A stretch of 64,000 bases of DNA from positions 186,001-250,000 of the forward strand of contig NZ_JALNMJ010000004.1 of the NCBI RefSeq assembly GCF_023156505.1, written 5' to 3'. Shown piece by piece: positions 17,708-25,602 of the stretch. This DNA is from Roseibium sediminicola (GTDB taxonomy: Bacteria; Pseudomonadota; Alphaproteobacteria; Rhizobiales; Stappiaceae). The notes beneath the pieces are model-generated. The model was not told where the DNA came from. It searched no databases and worked only from the letters and a program-made list of their open reading frames with translations. Position numbers and translations under genes: made by a program. Numbering within the stretch: the first letter of the stretch is position 1; every line of letters starts with the position of its first letter.

Positions 17708-18265
17708 ATGGCATTGAAATTTAGCGTTGTTGTGCTGACTGCAGCATTAAGCGCAGCAGCCATCCATCCGGCTGTGGCAACGACCTGGGCCGTTGACCGG
17801 GACCAGAGCCAGCTCGGCTTTGAAGTCAAGCAGGGCGACGCCCTGCAAAAAGGCATTTTCGGCGCGTGGGACGCTACCATCGATTTCGATCCGGATCATC
17901 CCGAGACAGCCAAAATCTCTGCAACGGTCCAACCGGCAAGCGCCAGCACAGGCAATCAGCAATTTGACGGCACTCTGCCCGGCAAGGACTGGTTCGACGT
18001 CACCGCGTTTCCGGAGGCGGTGTTCAAGTCTGACGGCGCCACGCTGGTCGAAGGCAACAGCTACCGCGCCTCCGGAACGCTGACCGTCAAGGGCCTGTCG
18101 CATCCGGTGGATCTCGACTTCACCCTGGAGATTGTCGGCGACATCGCCAAGGCCAAGGGTATGGCCATCGTCAACCGCCTCGATTATCAGATTGGCACCG
18201 CGATGGGACCGGAAACCGTCGGCAATGCCGTCACAGTGACGCTGGATCTGACCGCGACACGCTGA
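17708..18265 (+). CDS. YceI-family periplasmic protein (second copy)
   Basis: 185 residues. Signal peptide MALKFSVVVLTAALSAAAIHPAVA, then a YceI domain: WAVDRDQSQLGFEVKQGDALQKGIFGAWDATIDFDPDHPE, PGKDWFDVTAFPEAVFKSDGATLVE, SGTLTVKGLSHPVDLDFTLEI and NRLDYQIGTAMG. It is clearly diverged from the first copy, especially in the ligand-facing N-terminal strands. AAGGAAAG stands seven to eight bases before the ATG. Last gene of the operon; a terminator follows. Confidence 0.92.
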   Translation: MALKFSVVVLTAALSAAAIHPAVATTWAVDRDQSQLGFEVKQGDALQKGIFGAWDATIDFDPDHPETAKISATVQPASASTGNQQFDGTLPGKDWFDVTAFPEAVFKSDGATLVEGNSYRASGTLTVKGLSHPVDLDFTLEIVGDIAKAKGMAIVNRLDYQIGTAMGPETVGNAVTVTLDLTATR

Positions 18266-18291
18266 CCTGCCAGACGTGAGACCATTTGATC

Positions 18292-18323
18292 AGGCCGTGG
18301 CCCTTGGCGACCGCGGCCTTTTT
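18292..18323 (+). terminator. Rho-independent terminator after the yceI-cybB-yceI operon
   Basis: AGGCCGTGG (18292-18300) pairs with CCGCGGCCT (18311-18319) with one G-T wobble, followed by a T-run at 18319-18323. Confidence 0.7.
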
Positions 18324-18403
18324 GCCGTATGAGAACTGCACCAAACATCCAGCGCTTCCGGGTGACAATCCGCCAGAAGCAGCCAGATCAGGAAAGCCGT
18401 CCC

Positions 18404-20041
18404 ATGAACGCTCCCCTCACACCTCCCACCTATCAGCACAGCGCGCTTTTCCCGCAAGGCTCCGACCAGACGCCCTACCGCAAATTGACGTCTGAATTTG
18501 TCAGGACCGCCGAATTCAATGGCGAGGAAGTGCTTATGGTCGAACCGGAAGGCCTGCGTCTTCTGGCAGAGGAAGCCTTCAAGGACATCAATCATTTCCT
18601 GCGCCCGGGCCACCTGGAGCAGCTGAAGAAAATCCTGGACGACCCGGAAGCCACCGAAAACGACAAGTTCGTCGCCTTCGACCTTCTGAAGAACGCCAAC
18701 ATCGCCTCCCATGGCGTCTTGCCGATGTGCCAGGACACCGGCACGGCGATCATCATGGGCAAGAAGGGTCGCCGGGTCTGGACAGACGGCTCGGACGAGG
18801 CCGCACTCGGCGAAGGCGCCCGCGATGCCTATTACAAGAAAAACCTGCGCTACTCGCAGCTTGCGCCGATTTCCATGTTCGAGGAGACCAACACCAAGAG
18901 CAACATGCCGGCCCAGATCGAGCTCTATGCCGAGGGCGAGGATGCCTACAAATTCCTGTTCATGGCCAAGGGCGGCGGCTCGGCCAACAAGACCTTCCTG
19001 TTCCAGGGCACCCCGTCCCTGCTCACCCATGACCGGATGGTCGAGTTTCTGAAGGAAAAGATCCTGACACTCGGCACGGCCGCCTGCCCGCCTTATCACC
19101 TGGCGATCGTTATCGGTGGCACCTCGGCGGAAATGAACCTGAAAACGGCAAAACTGGCCTCCGCCCGTTATCTCGACGGTCTGCCGACCCAGGGCTCCGA
19201 GCTCGGCCACGCTTTCCGCGATCTCGAGATGGAAGCCGAGATCCACAAACTGACCCAGGCAACCGGCGTCGGCGCCCAGTTCGGCGGCAAATACTTCTGC
19301 CACGACGTCCGCGTCATTCGCCTGCCGCGCCACGGCGCGTCTCTGCCGATCGGCCTGGCCGTATCGTGCTCCGCAGACCGCCAGGCGGTTGGCAAGATCA
19401 CCAAGGACGGTATTTTCCTGGAACAGCTTGAGATGCATCCGGAAAAATATCTGCCGGAGGTCACCGATAACCATCTCTCCGACAATGTGGTCAAGATCGA
19501 CCTGACCCGGCCGATGTCCGAAATCCTCGGCGAGCTGTCACGGCATCCGATCAAGACCCGCCTGTCCCTCAGCGGCCCACTTATCGTTGCCCGGGACCTC
19601 GCCCATTCCAAGCTGCGCGACCGGCTGGAAAGCGGCGAGCCCCTGCCCGACTATTTCAAGAACCACCCGATCTATTATGCCGGCCCGGCCAAGACGCCCG
19701 AAGGCATGCCGTCCGGCTCCTTCGGCCCAACCACGGCCGGCCGCATGGACGCCTATGTCGACCAGTTCCAAGCAGCAGGCGGCTCCATGGTGATGCTGGC
19801 CAAGGGCAACCGTTCGGCCCAGGTGCGCCGGGCCTGCCAGGCCCATGGCGGCTTCTATCTCGGCTCAATCGGCGGCCCCGCCGCGCGCCTTGCCCAGGAC
19901 TGCATCAAGAAGGTGGAAGTGGTCGAATTCGAGGAACTCGGCATGGAAGCGGTCTGGAAGATCGAGGTCGAAGACTTCCCGGCCTTCATCGTCGTCGACG
20001 ACAAGGGCAATGACTTCTTCAAGGAACTGAACCTGAGCTAA
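18404..20041 (+). CDS. Class I (iron-sulfur) fumarate hydratase
   Basis: 545 residues, full length for the FumA/FumB class; converts fumarate to malate in the TCA cycle. Seen: [19 protein letters not shown], the [16 protein letters not shown] region, [58 protein letters not shown] and the C-terminal [26 protein letters not shown]. Cysteines in [13 protein letters not shown] and VSCSAD are the likely 4Fe-4S ligands. Start is ATG 18404 with AGGAAAG seven bases upstream; a longer frame from 18329 is not supported. The 3' end is unusual: an inverted-repeat element lies between the stop codon and the terminator. Confidence 0.95.
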   Translation: MNAPLTPPTYQHSALFPQGSDQTPYRKLTSEFVRTAEFNGEEVLMVEPEGLRLLAEEAFKDINHFLRPGHLEQLKKILDDPEATENDKFVAFDLLKNANIASHGVLPMCQDTGTAIIMGKKGRRVWTDGSDEAALGEGARDAYYKKNLRYSQLAPISMFEETNTKSNMPAQIELYAEGEDAYKFLFMAKGGGSANKTFLFQGTPSLLTHDRMVEFLKEKILTLGTAACPPYHLAIVIGGTSAEMNLKTAKLASARYLDGLPTQGSELGHAFRDLEMEAEIHKLTQATGVGAQFGGKYFCHDVRVIRLPRHGASLPIGLAVSCSADRQAVGKITKDGIFLEQLEMHPEKYLPEVTDNHLSDNVVKIDLTRPMSEILGELSRHPIKTRLSLSGPLIVARDLAHSKLRDRLESGEPLPDYFKNHPIYYAGPAKTPEGMPSGSFGPTTAGRMDAYVDQFQAAGGSMVMLAKGNRSAQVRRACQAHGGFYLGSIGGPAARLAQDCIKKVEVVEFEELGMEAVWKIEVEDFPAFIVVDDKGNDFFKELNLS

Positions 20042-20051
20042 GCTCCACCGC

Positions 20052-20321
20052 CTAATACCAACCTCAATAGATAGGAACCGATCTGACCGTGTTTGGGGCC
20101 TGTTCGGCAAGGAGCAGGTTGCAGGGCGATATGGTTTATCGTTCAAAATCTGGGACGCGGCTGAACAGACCCCAAACACGGCCTTCGGTGGCGTGCTCCG
20201 GCCCGCCGGTCAGCGTTGCGCCGCTTGAACGGCCAACCCGGCCGTCCTGCGCAACGCGCCTTGCCGGCCAAACAGGATCAGCGCCATCAGATGGGTTCCT
20301 ATCTATTGAGGTTGGTATTAG
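20052..20321. mobile_element. MITE-like element with 34-bp terminal inverted repeats
   Basis: Left end 20052-20085 starts CTAATACCAACCTCAATAGA; the right end 20288-20321 is its inverted copy with a single mismatch over 34 bp. A second nested inverted repeat (20087-20108 against 20160-20181) matches at 20 of 22 positions. No transposase frame fits inside the 270 bp. The ends read TA-ATACC...GGTAT-TA, compatible with a TA target duplication as used by Tc1/mariner/IS630 elements, though this is ambiguous because the ends themselves are palindromic. It lies between the fumarase stop and its terminator, as if inserted in the 3' UTR. Assignment as a MITE is inference. Confidence 0.7.
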
Positions 20322-20331
20322 ACCATCCCTG

Positions 20332-20359
20332 AAGGCCCGCACCCGATTGCGGGCCTTTT
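20332..20359 (+). terminator. Rho-independent terminator, probably of the fumarase gene
   Basis: GGCCCGC (20334-20340), loop ACCCGATT, GCGGGCC (20349-20355), then TTTT. It stands 290 bases after the fumarase stop because the inverted-repeat element lies between. The rest of the gap to 20704 holds no gene I can support. Confidence 0.75.
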
Positions 20360-20704
20360 CATTGAGAGAGTGTCCTGTCTCCTTGATCGGGAATCGGCTC
20401 ACGGCCCTCGGACACCGATGAATCGTTGGTTGCCGGAAAAGTAAAAATCCGCCGTCACCTTTTCGCAAACACGCTCCTGAAGCAACCTTGACGGGAGATG
20501 TCGGGACAATCGCGTATCGGCTGAGAAAACCGTTGCAATTTCAGCACATTCCCTGGACTTGAAGACGCCTCACACCAACGTGAGATTCCGTTTGCGCCCG
20601 TTTTGGGACATCATTATTAACAGTGCGGCAAGGACATTTGCGTAACGTCACCTTCTGTGACCAGCACCCGTGTGGCGTGGGCCCGGTGCGAATGGGGGAT
20701 TAGA

Positions 20705-21298
20705 ATGAACAGGTTTTATTTCATTGTGGTGGCGGTGATGGCCGGCGTGTTTGCGCTGACGGCACAGGCCGCACCGCGCTACGGCTATTTCGATCACAGC
20801 ACGAACACCTGGGTGACGCCGAAATATCATCCGGGCGGACCGTCACCGATCAAACGCAAACGCGTTCGTTATGACGGCCCGTATCCGGCCGGTACCATCA
20901 TCATCGACACGTCCGAACGTCGCCTCTACCACGTCCTGCCGGGCGGCAAGGCAATGAAATACGGCGTCGGCGTCGGCAAGGATGGGTTCCAGTGGGCCGG
21001 TACGCACCGCATTTCGCGCAAGGCGGAATGGCCGAGCTGGACGCCGCCTGCACAGATGCGTGCGCGCGAGCGCGCCAAGGGCCGCATTCTGCCGGCCTAC
21101 ATGCCGGGCGGTCCGAACAACCCGATGGGCGCACGCGCCATGTATATCGGCTCAACGCTCTATCGCATTCATGGCACCACCGAACCGTGGACCATCGGAT
21201 CCGCCGTTTCGTCCGGCTGTATCCGTCTGGCCAACGAAGACGTCATCCACCTGTACAACAGCGTGACGGTCGGCTCGAAGGTCATCGTCAAGCGTTAA
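20705..21298 (+). CDS. L,D-transpeptidase (YkuD domain)
   Basis: 197-residue exported enzyme that forms 3-3 peptidoglycan cross-links or attaches proteins to murein. Signal peptide MNRFYFIVVAVMAGVFALTAQA. The YkuD domain has the substrate-binding GTIIIDTSERRLYHV, then YRIHGTTEPWTIGSAVSSGCIRLANEDV with catalytic Cys172 and the conserved upstream His. Length and layout match the short single-domain alphaproteobacterial family (ErfK/YbiS/YcfS/YnhG type). Start is ATG 20705 with GGGG about six bases upstream; the longer frame from 20657 is unlikely because the signal peptide begins at this Met. A strong terminator follows. Confidence 0.94.
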   Translation: MNRFYFIVVAVMAGVFALTAQAAPRYGYFDHSTNTWVTPKYHPGGPSPIKRKRVRYDGPYPAGTIIIDTSERRLYHVLPGGKAMKYGVGVGKDGFQWAGTHRISRKAEWPSWTPPAQMRARERAKGRILPAYMPGGPNNPMGARAMYIGSTLYRIHGTTEPWTIGSAVSSGCIRLANEDVIHLYNSVTVGSKVIVKR

Positions 21299-21320
21299 GG
21301 CACTCTGTTTTGCCGGAAAA

Positions 21321-21348
21321 GCCGGGCCTTGAGCCCGGCTTTTTTTTT
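21321..21348 (+). terminator. Rho-independent terminator after the L,D-transpeptidase
   Basis: GCCGGGC (21321-21327), loop CTTGA, GCCCGGC (21333-21339), then nine T residues. It sits between two convergent genes. Confidence 0.9.
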
Positions 21349-21353
21349 GTTTT

Positions 21354-22076
21354 TCACGCTTCGGCCGGACACGACCTCAGAACCAAGTCACCGTCATGCA
21401 GAAAACAGCCGGCGTCGAACAGGGACAGATCAACCGGGTTGGTCGTCCTGAGGTCATCAAAATCCGGCAGCGGCTTTGACTTTGGATCGAACGACCGGTG
21501 CACCTGCGACAGGAACACGATCGTATGGCCAAGGTTCCGTGCGAACCGCCTCAGGTTGTCGATCTGCTCGCCCAGTGGCGGTTCCCGGCGATCCTGATCC
21601 ATCACCTGCAGGTAATCGATTACGGCGACCGTCTCCCGCGGTGCATGTTCCAATCGCGAGATGATGTGCCGCGCGCAGACACAATCGGTGAGGTCGGCCG
21701 CAGGACCGGTTTTCTTCCCCGCAATGCCATAGCCGCTTTCGGTCAGCTTGCGTTGCACATCCGTTTCGGAGCACTCGGAGGAGAAGAAAGTCGCGCTTCT
21801 TCCACTGTTTGATGCGGCCGCGGCAATCTCCAGGCCGAGCAGTGTCTTGCCCTGCCCAGGCCTTGCGGCCAGAAGTATCAGACTTCCCAAAGGCAACCGG
21901 TCCAGCAGAACCTCGGCAGGGCTACGGGACCTCCAGGCGGAAGCAAGGTGGTTCCAATTGCTGAACCCTTCAGCTGCGGCAAGCTCGTTCAGAGCCTGTG
22001 AGAGCGGCATGCGGGTCTGCCGGGCCTTTTGCCGGGCGGCGCGCTTCAGACGATAGATCGGATGTGTCAGCTTCAT
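21354..22076 (-). CDS. DnaB-like RecA-fold ATPase (orphan helicase-type protein)
   Basis: 240 residues. Residues about 1-50 are a small basic helical region (LKRAARQKARQTRMPLSQALNELAAAEGFSNWNHLAS). A RecA-like core follows with Walker A AARPGQGKTLLGLEIAAAAS (about 71-78), a Walker-B-like strand TVAVIDYLQVMDQDR, and HTIVFLSQVHRSFD, which resembles the DnaB sensor and L2 region. It is much shorter than replicative DnaB (about 450-500 residues) and lacks the DnaB N-terminal primase-interaction domain. Annotated relatives in alphaproteobacteria are simply called DNA helicase; the real function is unknown. ATG 22076 has AAGGAAG upstream. It is alone on its strand here. Confidence 0.7.
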   Translation of the reverse strand: MKLTHPIYRLKRAARQKARQTRMPLSQALNELAAAEGFSNWNHLASAWRSRSPAEVLLDRLPLGSLILLAARPGQGKTLLGLEIAAAASNSGRSATFFSSECSETDVQRKLTESGYGIAGKKTGPAADLTDCVCARHIISRLEHAPRETVAVIDYLQVMDQDRREPPLGEQIDNLRRFARNLGHTIVFLSQVHRSFDPKSKPLPDFDDLRTTNPVDLSLFDAGCFLHDGDLVLRSCPAEA

Positions 22077-22259
22077 GGATCGACTTCCTTACCGCGTGCG
22101 CAGCTGCAATCCCTCCTGATGCAAACGCATGGGTCCGGAACGACCGATGAAAGATCACCTTGCAGGTCGGCTGCTGCTCCGGTTGGAGGGGGAAGGCGCG
22201 GGTCAAGCCGTCACCACGGTACCCGATTCGCCCCTTTGCTCACCAGCGCCCGGTCGCCG

Positions 22260-22628
22260 TCAGCGGTCCCGGCTCAGGCCCTTGGCCTCGAGCTCGCCCA
22301 GATAGCCCCCCCAATGGGTGCCCCGGTCCCGGCCGAGATCGAGGAAATAGGTCCAGGAGAAAATCCCGGAATTGTGCATATCGTCAAAATGAATCCGCAC
22401 CGCATAATTGCCGACAGGCTCCACCTTGATGATCTCCACTTCCCGCTTGCCCGGCACAGTCTGTTTTTGTGACGGCGCGTGGCCCTTGACCTCCGCGGAC
22501 GGCGAGCAGACACGCAGATATTCGGCGGACAGTTCGTGCCGTTCTCCGGTGTTATAGGCGATGGTCAGGGTCTTCCTGTCCTTGGAGACGCGCAGCTCGG
22601 TCGGCCAGGGCGCGGCGGGATCGGTCAT
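22260..22628 (-). CDS. DUF971 / gamma-butyrobetaine hydroxylase-like N-terminal domain protein
   Basis: 122 residues. Seen: WPTELRVSKDRKTLTIAYNTGERHELSAEYLRVCSPSAEVKGH and VGNYAVRIHFDDMHNSGIFSWTYFLDLG, the hallmark of the DUF971 fold. The same domain occurs at the N-terminus of gamma-butyrobetaine hydroxylases and fused to Mrp-type P-loop proteins such as plant HCF101, which suggests a link with iron-sulfur cluster handling; an mrp gene is 7.5 kb away in this window. Start is ATG 22628 with AAGGAC six bases upstream. The open frame continues to 22781 but that part overlaps the photolyase 3' end and is not needed. Confidence 0.88.
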   Translation of the reverse strand: MTDPAAPWPTELRVSKDRKTLTIAYNTGERHELSAEYLRVCSPSAEVKGHAPSQKQTVPGKREVEIIKVEPVGNYAVRIHFDDMHNSGIFSWTYFLDLGRDRGTHWGGYLGELEAKGLSRDR

Positions 22629-22701
22629 GATGGGTCCTTTTTGGCGGTCCACTTTGAACAGCGACTGGTGCGCGGGCACGATAACGGCCCCCTCCCTGCC
22701 G

Positions 22702-24138
22702 TCAAGACGCGTTTTGTCCCGCCTGCTTGACCGCTTCGTATCCCTCCAGAGCCGCTTGCCGTGCTGACGAATGGCTGACAATTGGCTTCGGATAGGTCTC
22801 GCCGAGCGTCACTCCCGCGTTTTCCAGGACTGATCTGGGCGCATCGAACGGGGCAAACAGGTATTTGGTCTCCAGGTCTTTCAGCTCCGGGACCCAGCGG
22901 CGCGTATAGCTGCCCTCAGGGTCGAATTTCTCACCCTGGGTGATCGGATTGAAGATCCGGAAATAGGGCGCCGCATCCGCGCCCGATCCGGTCACCCACT
23001 GCCAGCTCGCCGAGTTGTTGGCGAGGTCCGCGTCGAGCAGCGTGTCCCGGAACCAGGCCTCGCCATGGTGCCAGTGCAGGCGCAGATGCTTGACCAGAAA
23101 ACTCGCGACAATCATGCGCACGCGGTTATGCATGTAGCCGGTCTGCCAGAGTTCGCGCATGCCGGCATCGACAATCGGATATCCGGTCTCGCCCTTTTGC
23201 CAACGTACCAGGTCCTCCGGCGCGTCGCGCCACGGATAGGCGTCAAAGGCCGGCCGCCAATTGTCCGCAGGCAGCCCAGGGAAGTGGTAGAGCAGGTGAT
23301 AGGAGAATTCGCGCCAGGCGAGTTCGGAGAGGAACTTCTGGCCGTCCTTCGCAAGGCCGCCATCGGCGTCCATTGCATGCTGGGTCGCGTGCCAGACCTG
23401 GCGCGGCGAGATGTCGCCGAAATGAAGATGCGGCGACAGGCGCGAGACATTCGGTAGATCCGGCCGGTTGCGCAGGTTGCCGTAGCCCTCCAGTTCGTCC
23501 TCCAGAAAGGTCGCCAGACGCTGCCGCGCGCCTTTGGCCCCAGGTCGCCAAAGATCGTCCCAACCGGCTGCCCAGTTCGGTTTTGTCGGCAACAGGCCCA
23601 GATCCGCAAGAGCGTCACCATCATCCACGGAAACACAGTCGATTGTTTTTGGAGTCGGCACCGGCAGCGGAACCTGGTGCTGCTGTGCAGTTTTCCAGAA
23701 TGGCGAATAGACCTTGAAGGGACCACCAGACTTGGTTTCAAGCTCCCAGGGCTCGAACAGCAGCGACGCCTTGAAACTCTTGACCTCGAAGCCGTCTTCC
23801 TTCAACGCCGCCTTCAGATCGGTGTCACGCTCGACCGCATGCGGTTCGTAACAGCGATTCCAATAGACCGCGTCGACCGCATGCTGTTTTGCCAGCTCCG
23901 GGACGAGATGGCGCGCACTGCCCCGCAGAAGAACCAGGCCCGGCAGATCCGATTTGAGGGCCGCCAGGCTGTGATGCAGCCACCAGCGGCTGGCACCGCC
24001 AAAAGGGTGGCTTTCGCCGGAATGAGCAGGATCTTCCAGAATGAACACCGGCAGCACCCTGCCCCGTTTCGCAGCCTCGGTCAGTGCCGGATTGTCTTCA
24101 ATCCTGAGATCCTGTCGGAACCAAACCAGTGTCGTCAT
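22702..24138 (-). CDS. phrB: Deoxyribodipyrimidine photolyase
   Basis: 478-residue class I CPD photolyase or cryptochrome, which uses blue light and reduced FAD to split cyclobutane pyrimidine dimers. N-terminal antenna domain: TTLVWFRQDLRIEDNPALTEA. FAD-binding C-terminal half: PHLHFGDISPRQVWHA, FLSELAWREFSYHLLYHFP, YPIVDAGMRELWQTGYMHNRVRMIVASFLVKHL and DADLANNSASWQWVTGSGADAAPYFRIFNP. All FAD-cradle motifs of the CPD family are present. Start is ATG 24138 with GAGGGG upstream; the frame is open to 24183. Light-related context: a BLUF gene lies 9 kb away but is not linked. Confidence 0.95.
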   Translation of the reverse strand: MTTLVWFRQDLRIEDNPALTEAAKRGRVLPVFILEDPAHSGESHPFGGASRWWLHHSLAALKSDLPGLVLLRGSARHLVPELAKQHAVDAVYWNRCYEPHAVERDTDLKAALKEDGFEVKSFKASLLFEPWELETKSGGPFKVYSPFWKTAQQHQVPLPVPTPKTIDCVSVDDGDALADLGLLPTKPNWAAGWDDLWRPGAKGARQRLATFLEDELEGYGNLRNRPDLPNVSRLSPHLHFGDISPRQVWHATQHAMDADGGLAKDGQKFLSELAWREFSYHLLYHFPGLPADNWRPAFDAYPWRDAPEDLVRWQKGETGYPIVDAGMRELWQTGYMHNRVRMIVASFLVKHLRLHWHHGEAWFRDTLLDADLANNSASWQWVTGSGADAAPYFRIFNPITQGEKFDPEGSYTRRWVPELKDLETKYLFAPFDAPRSVLENAGVTLGETYPKPIVSHSSARQAALEGYEAVKQAGQNAS

Positions 24139-24192
24139 GTTGCCCCTCATTGCACAGCAGACTGAATACGCGAAGGGCGGCAAAAAAGATCA

Positions 24193-24220
24193 ACAAAACG
24201 GCCGGTGCAGACACCGGCCG
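24193..24220 (-). terminator. Terminator after the AHSA1 gene
   Basis: CGGCCGGTG (24199-24207), loop CAGA, CACCGGCCG (24212-24220). Read on the minus strand the stem is followed by TTTTGTT. It closes the cupin-arsR-AHSA1 operon before photolyase. Confidence 0.65.
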
Positions 24221-24238
24221 CGGTCTTCCACGGGCCTG

Positions 24239-24673
24239 TCAGGCAGGCTCGGCAACCCTGGCCGCCTCGCGCAGCCGGCCGAAATGGGCGTCCCAGCCTG
24301 CATCCAGGGCGCTCAACATCATGAACGCCGCCTCGCCTGCCGCCTGCTCGATACCTTCGTGGCTCAGCGTCAGACGCGTGCCGCCGGCAGCATCCTCCAG
24401 TGTCCAGCGAACGGTTGTCATGGCGCCGTTCAACGGCTTCACGGTGAAGGTATAGACGAGGCTGGCGAAGGGCTTCATTTCCAGCACCTTGCCCCAGCAG
24501 ATTTTCGACAAGCCGTTATGCTGATCCAGCAGGGTGTAATCGCACCCCTCCTTTAGGTCTTCCTCGGCCGGATGAAACCAGCGTGCGAGTTTGTCCTTTT
24601 GCGTCAGGAAAGCCCAGACGACCTCCCGGGGAGCGTTGAGGAAAATTGTCTTGGTGATGGTCGTTGCCGTCAT
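24239..24673 (-). CDS. SRPBCC / AHSA1-domain protein
   Basis: 144 residues of the START-like AHSA1 (SRPBCC) family: TITKTIFLNAPREVVWAFLTQKDKLARWFHPAEEDLKEGCDYTL, GKVLEMKPFASLVYTFTV, and a C-terminal amphipathic helix SALDAGWDAHFGRLREAA. Such proteins bind small hydrophobic ligands. Genes of this family very often follow an ArsR regulator, as here. Its ATG (24673) overlaps the arsR stop by four bases (ATGA), implying translational coupling. Specific ligand unknown. Confidence 0.88.
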   Translation of the reverse strand: MTATTITKTIFLNAPREVVWAFLTQKDKLARWFHPAEEDLKEGCDYTLLDQHNGLSKICWGKVLEMKPFASLVYTFTVKPLNGAMTTVRWTLEDAAGGTRLTLSHEGIEQAAGEAAFMMLSALDAGWDAHFGRLREAARVAEPA

Positions 24674-25011
24674 TTCTCGGTTTCCTTTTTCCCTGCCATT
24701 TCTTTTTCGACTTCGCGCTGCAGATCGGTGAGCTTGACATCCCAGTACCGCTCGAAATGGCCAAGCCATTCAAAGGCGGATTTCATCGGTTCCGGTGTCA
24801 GCCTGTTACGCCGCTCACGGCCGCTGACCTCGCTTTTGATGAGGCCGCCCTCCTCCAAAATCGCAAGATGTTTGTTGATGGCGGTTCTGGTGATGTCGAA
24901 CCGGGCGGCAATGTCGGATATCGCCAGGTTCTCGTGCGCCAGATGCATCAGGATCTGGCGCCGTGTGGGATCCGCCAAAGCCCTGAAGACCGCTTGCGGG
25001 CCGGTGTTCAT
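24670..25011 (-). CDS. ArsR-family transcriptional repressor
   Basis: 113-residue winged-helix regulator: AVFRALADPTRRQILMHLAHENLAISDIAARFDITRTAINKHLAILEEGGLIKSEVSGRERRNRLTPE. It lacks the CxC metal motif of ArsR/SmtB metal sensors, so it belongs to the PadR-like or AHSA1-associated group. Start is ATG 25011, which overlaps the stop of the upstream cupin gene by four bases (ATGA). It is the middle gene of a three-gene operon. Palindromes at 25469-25484 and 25493-25508 in front of the operon are good candidates for its own operator. Confidence 0.9.
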   Translation of the reverse strand: MNTGPQAVFRALADPTRRQILMHLAHENLAISDIAARFDITRTAINKHLAILEEGGLIKSEVSGRERRNRLTPEPMKSAFEWLGHFERYWDVKLTDLQREVEKEMAGKKETEK

Positions 25012-25454
25012 GGACGTGTCTCCCCGACCGGGACAAAGTCGAATGCGCCATCCTGATAGAGGAAGGTGACACACTCGGTCGTTGAAACGCATTTGCTCAG
25101 GTGCGCCAGACCGGCGGGAATTTCATAGTAGTCCCCCGCTTTCAGGACCTGTTCCTGCGCTGGCGCGACGTTGCCTGTCACATGCACCATCTCACCCGAA
25201 ACGATGAGCCCGAACATTCCGGCGGATTTCACATGGATCGGGCTGACAAGACCGGCCGGCAAGCGAACCATGGCCATGTAGCTCTCTAGAAAGCGGTTGC
25301 CCTTCAGCGCCGCGAAGGCAACGCCTTCCGGGGTTACCTCCCAGACAAGATCCGGCTGCGGTATCAGACGGATCCCGTCCGCAGAGGCCTCGACCGCCAG
25401 ACCGGTCAAAAGAAATGTCGCGGCAGCTGCCCGCAAGATCGTCGTCATTCTCAT
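25008..25454 (-). CDS. Exported cupin-domain protein
   Basis: 148 residues with a signal peptide (MRMTTILRAAAATFLLTGLAVEASA). The body is a single cupin-like barrel: YMAMVRLPAGLVSPIHVKSAGMFGLIVSGEMVHV, LKAGDYYEIPAGLAHLSKCVSTTECVTFLYQDGAFDFVPV. Histidines in SPIHVK and LAHLSK could bind a metal. The function is not known; relatives are described only as cupin proteins. AAGGAG is five to six bases before the ATG, and the presumed operator overlaps the region just upstream. First gene of the operon with arsR and AHSA1. Confidence 0.82.
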   Translation of the reverse strand: MRMTTILRAAAATFLLTGLAVEASADGIRLIPQPDLVWEVTPEGVAFAALKGNRFLESYMAMVRLPAGLVSPIHVKSAGMFGLIVSGEMVHVTGNVAPAQEQVLKAGDYYEIPAGLAHLSKCVSTTECVTFLYQDGAFDFVPVGETRP

Positions 25455-25468
25455 TGCACTCTCCTTAT

Positions 25469-25508
25469 GACACCATTTGGTGTCATTTATATAACACTAA
25501 AAGGTGTT
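25469..25508. promoter_or_regulatory. Palindromic operator region upstream of the cupin-arsR-AHSA1 operon
   Basis: GACACCATTTGGTGTC (25469-25484) is a perfect 7-2-7 palindrome ending 15 bases before the cupin ATG. A second, imperfect palindrome AACACTAAAAGGTGTT lies at 25493-25508. Shared half-sites (ACACC/GGTGT) suggest one dimeric regulator, most simply the ArsR protein of the operon. The binding protein is inferred. Confidence 0.6.
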
Positions 25509-25562
25509 ACTTCAAGGCAGGCAAGCAACAATCGTCAAAAAAATTGCATTTGGTTCAACTTC

Positions 25563-25586
25563 GTACTATATAGTTCGATATCGTAC
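25563..25586. promoter_or_regulatory. Candidate MarR operator upstream of the nitroreductase gene
   Basis: GTAC half-sites at 25563-25566 and 25583-25586 enclose two short perfect palindromes, ACTATATAGT (25565-25574) and CGATATCG (25576-25583). The array ends just before the AAGGAG ribosome-binding site at 25591. The MarR regulator is the second gene of this operon, so autoregulation is likely. Confidence 0.4.
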
Positions 25587-25602
25587 CAATAAGGAGCCCT
25601 CC

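Noticed and set aside
18290..19474. 394-residue frame antisense to the class I fumarase gene
   Set aside because: Shadow frame without a recognisable domain; the plus strand carries the full fumarase signature.
20089..20421. 110-residue frame crossing the inverted-repeat element
   Set aside because: It runs through both terminal repeats and the terminator, so it is not a transposase or other gene.
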